Positions 5,488 to 7,724 of a DNA stretch of 7,724 nt are shown in pieces. This stretch comes from an uncultured Collinsella sp. (GTDB lineage Bacteria; Actinomycetota; Coriobacteriia; Coriobacteriales; Coriobacteriaceae). The number at the start of each line of letters is the position of its first letter. Within the stretch, counting starts at the first letter, position 1. Location of the stretch: the NCBI GenBank assembly GCA_902461085.1, contig CABPWH010000083.1, positions 1 through 7,724 of the forward strand. Reading direction: 5' to 3'. The translations under genes and the position numbers were made by a program. The notes under the pieces are model-generated. The model ran no database searches and was not told the DNA's origin. It saw only the letters and a list, made by a program, of their open reading frames with translations.

Positions 5488-6843
5488 CTAGTCCTCGTCT
5501 TCCTGGCCCGCGAGTAAGTCTGCGGACTCCAAGTCCAAAATCTCGTCGGCTTCCCGCGCGTCTTCCAGCGCATCGATATCCTTGAGCTTGCGCTCCATAA
5601 CGTTGGTGCGCGTGGTGATAATGCCCTCGACCGTTTTACCCGCGGTCTCGATCTGCTGCTGGGCGCGGCGCAGTGCCTTTTGATAGCGTGGCAGTTCGGC
5701 CTTGACGGCGGAAAGCACGCGCAGCACGTCATCGGTGCGTTTTTGCAACTTAAACGTCTGGTAGCTCATCTGCAGGCTGTTGAGAATGGCCGCCATGGTG
5801 CTGGGGCCGGCAACGTTGACGTGATAGTCGCGGCCCAGGGTCTCGATAAGCCCGGGGCGGCTGACGACCTCGGCATATAGGCCCTCAAACGGCACGAACA
5901 TGATGCCAAAATTGGTCGTCGCGGGCACGCTCAGGTACTTTTCGCAGATGTCCTTGGCCTCACGCTTTACCATGGCGTCAAGCGTCTTGCGCGCGGTGGC
6001 CACAGCCTCGGCATCGCCCGACTCTTGCGCGTCGAGCAGGTGCTCGTACGCATCGCCGGGAAACTTGGAGTCGATCGGCAGCAGCACGGGGTCGCCCTCG
6101 TCCACCGGCAGCTTGACGGCAAACTCAACCCGCTCCGAGGCACCAGGCTTAGTGGCGACGTTTTCCAGATACTGATCGGGTGTGAGGATATCCGCCAGAA
6201 TCGCGCCCAGCTGCACCTCGCCCAAAATGCCGCGCGCTTTTACATTGCCCAGCACGCGCTTGAGATCGCCTACGCCGGTGGCAATGGACTGCATATCGCC
6301 CAAACCCTTGTACACAGCCTCGAGCTGGTCGCTCACCTGCTTAAACGATGCCGACAGGCGATCGTTGAGCGTGCGGGAGAGCTTCTCGTCCACCGTCGCA
6401 CGCATTTGATCGAGCTGCACGTTGTTGTCCTTGCGGATGGCGCCCAGCTGGGCATCGACCGTCTCGCGCACCTTGTCCAGGCGATGTTCGATGCCCTCGC
6501 GATTGGCGCCGAGTTGCTGGGCCGTCTCGCGACGCAGGTCGTCCATGCGGTCGCCGGCCTGCGAGAACTCGCGCGCAATGGTCAGATAGCGTTGCTGCTC
6601 AACGGCCGCATCAGTTGTCTGCTGCTGCGCGATGGCATTTGCCGTGCGGCGGGTTTCGGACAGAGCGACGTTCAGGGTGTCGAGCGCGTTGTTGGCCTGC
6701 TCGAGCGCAGTCAGCATCTCTGCCCCGCCATCGCCGTGCTCCCGCAGCTCGGCGCGAAGGCCCTTAAGCTGCAGGGCACAAGCCACAGCAACCCCCACCG
6801 CCACCAAGGCGATCACAACAAGCACGATATCAATAGCAGACAT
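5488..6843 (-). CDS. rmuC: RmuC family protein (DNA recombination limiting, PD-(D/E)XK-like)
   Basis: RmuC-family proteins are linked to limiting DNA inversions at short inverted repeats and are predicted to have a PD-(D/E)XK nuclease fold; the activity is poorly proven. The 451-residue protein begins with a membrane anchor (about 5-25). A long predicted coiled coil rich in E, Q, R and A follows (about 27-190). The conserved core has VKARGILGEVQLGAIL (201-216) with E209, SERVEFAVKLP (237-245 region) with E240, and LPIDSKFP with D258 and K260. Also typical are FGIMFVPFEGLYAEV (312-326) and the downstream GPSTMAAILNSLQM block. An acidic tail ends the protein. Length is within the usual 400-500. 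The ATG at 6843 has GGAG only 3 bases upstream, a rather tight spacing. It lies between a small membrane protein gene and the ABC exporter gene, in the same direction. Confidence 0.93.
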   Translation of the reverse strand: MSAIDIVLVVIALVAVGVAVACALQLKGLRAELREHGDGGAEMLTALEQANNALDTLNVALSETRRTANAIAQQQTTDAAVEQQRYLTIAREFSQAGDRMDDLRRETAQQLGANREGIEHRLDKVRETVDAQLGAIRKDNNVQLDQMRATVDEKLSRTLNDRLSASFKQVSDQLEAVYKGLGDMQSIATGVGDLKRVLGNVKARGILGEVQLGAILADILTPDQYLENVATKPGASERVEFAVKLPVDEGDPVLLPIDSKFPGDAYEHLLDAQESGDAEAVATARKTLDAMVKREAKDICEKYLSVPATTNFGIMFVPFEGLYAEVVSRPGLIETLGRDYHVNVAGPSTMAAILNSLQMSYQTFKLQKRTDDVLRVLSAVKAELPRYQKALRRAQQQIETAGKTVEGIITTRTNVMERKLKDIDALEDAREADEILDLESADLLAGQEDED

Positions 6844-6873
6844 AGACTCCGCCCAACAAACTCAATCGACCAC

Positions 6874-6897
6874 CGATCAAAACCGCGATCAATCTTA
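6874..6897 (-). promoter_or_regulatory. Possible rmuC promoter: TAAGAT -10-like box overlapping a CGATCAA direct repeat
   Basis: On the minus strand TAAGAT (6897-6892) resembles a -10 box. Just downstream, CGATCAA (plus-strand reading) occurs twice, at 6874-6880 and 6886-6892, 12 bases apart and so near where transcription would start. No recognisable -35 box lies 16-18 bases upstream, where the sequence is very GC-rich. The repeat is plain to see; the promoter call is weak. Confidence 0.2.
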
Positions 6898-6965
6898 CCC
6901 CGCCGCACGCACCGGGCGCTCCACGGCAATCGGCAAATGGATTTTGGGCCACAGGCATCAAAACG

Positions 6966-7388
6966 TTAACTCTCCCAGCCGGCGCGGATGGTTGTTATGG
7001 CATCGCCTAGGCGCTGGCCGAGGGCTGACAGATGTTGGAGGACTTCGCTGGGCGAGGCACCGTTGAGGATGCAGGTGAGCGCATACGAGACCAAGAAAAT
7101 CGCCGCAAGTCCTAACGGAATGAGCACGATCATCGCTAACGCGCGCAGGCGCTGACCCACGCGGCGGCGACGCGTGCGGCGTTTGTCGAACGCAAGCTCC
7201 TGCGCATATGAATCTTGTTGTACGGAATAGTTCTCTGGCGCCGATCCGCCCGCAAGCGAAACCGCGGTCGCGGCATTTTGCGCAGGGGGCTGGGCGGCTA
7301 CCCCTTGCATTTGCATCTCCATGAGCCGTTGCTGCTGACGCAACATACGCTCAGCTTGTTGCTGCGGAGTCTCAAGAAACAGGTCCAT
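6966..7388 (-). CDS. Unrecognised small single-span membrane protein with Gln/Met-rich N-terminus
   Basis: I do not recognise a family. The 140-residue protein has a Q- and M-rich, charged N-terminal segment (about 8-30, with QQQAERMLRQQQRLMEMQMQ), likely helical. An A/P/S/Q-rich linker follows (31-64), then a basic cluster KRRTRRRR (69-76), one hydrophobic segment (about 84-106) and a 34-residue C-terminal tail. The basic cluster before the membrane span predicts a cytoplasmic N-terminus and an outside C-terminus. There is no signal peptide. The start is firm: GAGGAGG lies 5 bases before the ATG at 7388. The gene is 122 bases upstream of rmuC in the same direction, so co-transcription is possible. 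Its coding reality is supported by the strong SD and the sensible membrane-protein layout rather than by homology. Function is unknown. Confidence 0.75.
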   Translation of the reverse strand: MDLFLETPQQQAERMLRQQQRLMEMQMQGVAAQPPAQNAATAVSLAGGSAPENYSVQQDSYAQELAFDKRRTRRRRVGQRLRALAMIVLIPLGLAAIFLVSYALTCILNGASPSEVLQHLSALGQRLGDAITTIRAGWES

Positions 7389-7485
7389 GCTGGCCTCCTC
7401 AATCGGAGCATTCGGCGCTTACGCCCAGCATCCCGCACCGCCAAGGCCACGGCAACGCAATCCGTAGCAATAGCTGCAAAGTTTC

Positions 7486-7517
7486 TTGTTAACAAAAGCT
7501 GTCGAAAACCTCAACAA
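7486..7517 (-). promoter_or_regulatory. Alternative promoter-like pair overlapping the palindrome TTGTTAACAA
   Basis: On the minus strand TTGAGG is followed after 17 bases by TAACAA, which is preceded by TGT (extended -10-like). The -10-like box lies within the perfect 10-base palindrome TTGTTAACAA (7486-7495), so a dimeric repressor there would block it. It sits about 100 bases before the start codon of the small membrane protein gene. The -10 match is modest. Confidence 0.22.
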
Positions 7518-7557
7518 CTCCCCTACCAGCACTTTCTCTGAGCTTTTTTATCGAATG

Positions 7558-7585
7558 ATCTTTTACCCTTCCGCCAACCCGTCAA
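7558..7585 (-). promoter_or_regulatory. Candidate promoter for the minus-strand series (TTGACG, 16 bases, AAAGAT)
   Basis: On the minus strand TTGACG (7585-7580) is a good -35 match. AAAGAT (7563-7558) lies 16 bases further and is a poor to fair -10. The two 11-base direct repeats end three bases upstream of the -35 box, a usual place for an activator. Transcription from here would give a long leader of about 165 bases before the ATG at 7388. Confidence 0.3.
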
Positions 7586-7588
7586 CTA

Positions 7589-7610
7589 ACCAAAAGCTGA
7601 CCAAAAGCTT
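7589..7610. repeat. Two tandem 11-base direct repeats upstream of a -35-like box
   Basis: ACCAAAAGCTG (7589-7599) is followed directly by ACCAAAAGCTT (7600-7610); they differ only in the last base. The 11-base period is one helical turn. The shared AAAAGCT also appears at 7494-7500 beside the palindrome. They abut the TTGACG box at 7580-7585 and could be activator sites, though a simple slippage duplication is also possible. Confidence 0.6.
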
Positions 7611-7646
7611 GACGAAAAATGTGAAGACCGGGACCCCACACAAAAA

Positions 7647-7669
7647 GTGCCGCCCCTAAGGGGCGGCAC
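7647..7669 (-). terminator. Strong intrinsic terminator of an upstream minus-strand gene
   Basis: A perfect 10-base-pair stem (GTGCCGCCCC with GGGGCGGCAC) closes a 3-base loop. On the minus strand it is followed at once by TTTTT (7646-7642). On the plus strand no T tract follows, so it acts for minus-strand transcription. It lies 10 bases after the stop codon of the possible partial gene at 7680-7724 and isolates the small membrane protein gene from that upstream unit. Confidence 0.88.
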
Positions 7670-7679
7670 GCAAACCAAT

Positions 7680-7724
7680 CTATGAGCCAAAACTCGTTGG
7701 CAAGCCCGCGTCGTCAGACCCGCG
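7680..7724 (-). CDS. Possible C-terminal end of an unknown minus-strand gene
   Basis: One minus-strand frame reads RGSDDAGLPTSFGS and then stops at TAG (7682-7680), 10 bases before a strong intrinsic terminator. That is where a gene end is expected. Of the other two frames, one stops almost at once and the other reads through the terminator. Fourteen residues are too few to identify a product, and the segment could also be untranslated. Confidence 0.4.
   Translation of the reverse strand, partial: RGSDDAGLPTSFGS

Larger units (their letters stand above)
7389..7646 (-). other. Intergenic region upstream of the small membrane protein gene
   Basis: No gene is seen on either strand. The region is AT-richer than the flanking genes and lies between the terminator at 7647-7669 and the SD at 7394-7400, so it should hold the promoter of the minus-strand series. 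It contains two tandem 11-base repeats, a TTGACG box, a second weaker promoter-like pair and the palindrome TTGTTAACAA at 7486-7495. Confidence 0.55.

Noticed and set aside
6025..6969. Long plus-strand frame of 314 codons antisense to rmuC
   Set aside because: It mirrors the rmuC coding strand, with histidine- and leucine-rich antisense composition and no independent support.
7670..7724. A tRNA or other structured RNA at the right edge
   Set aside because: No T-loop sequence, acceptor pairing or CCA arrangement could be found; a short coding tail before the terminator explains it better.

Overview
The window is high-GC bacterial chromosome with most genes on the minus strand and Shine-Dalgarno (SD) start sites. 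Composition and the style of the housekeeping proteins suggest an actinobacterium, possibly a Coriobacteriia member such as Collinsella. That placement is inference only, because no 16S rRNA or lineage marker is present.

Layout from left to right. Positions 1-1197 (minus) hold the N-terminal third of the transcription-repair coupling factor Mfd; the gene continues past the left edge. A gene-free stretch of about 400 bases follows. It is AT-richer than its surroundings in the middle and is full of small dyads and hairpins. It leads into the only plus-strand gene, at 1599-2756, an AAA_14/DUF4143-type ATPase with intact Walker motifs and a complete-looking PD-(D/E)XK-like motif set. The rest is a minus-strand series, transcribed right to left: a small unrecognised single-span membrane protein (6966-7388), rmuC (5488-6843), a full-length ABC exporter half-transporter (3560-5362) and nth, endonuclease III (2834-3496). 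At the right edge a strong intrinsic terminator follows what may be the last 14 codons of another minus-strand gene.

The three conserved DNA-maintenance genes (mfd, nth, rmuC) share a theme: transcription-coupled repair, base excision repair, and a nuclease-like protein linked to rearrangement suppression. Gaps of 63-125 bases between the minus-strand genes allow a shared transcript but do not prove one. The ATPase gene stands out by orientation, composition and its repeat-rich leader, and looks like an accessory insertion between mfd and nth.

The most interesting non-coding structures are four related 15-base sites spaced 23, 23 and 22 bases apart upstream of the ATPase; a leader inverted repeat that could mask the ABC transporter's ribosome binding site; and two tandem 11-base repeats directly upstream of a TTGACG -35-like box in front of the small membrane protein gene. 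No RNA gene, CRISPR array, transposase or complete mobile element was found. No clearly novel multi-gene system is visible.
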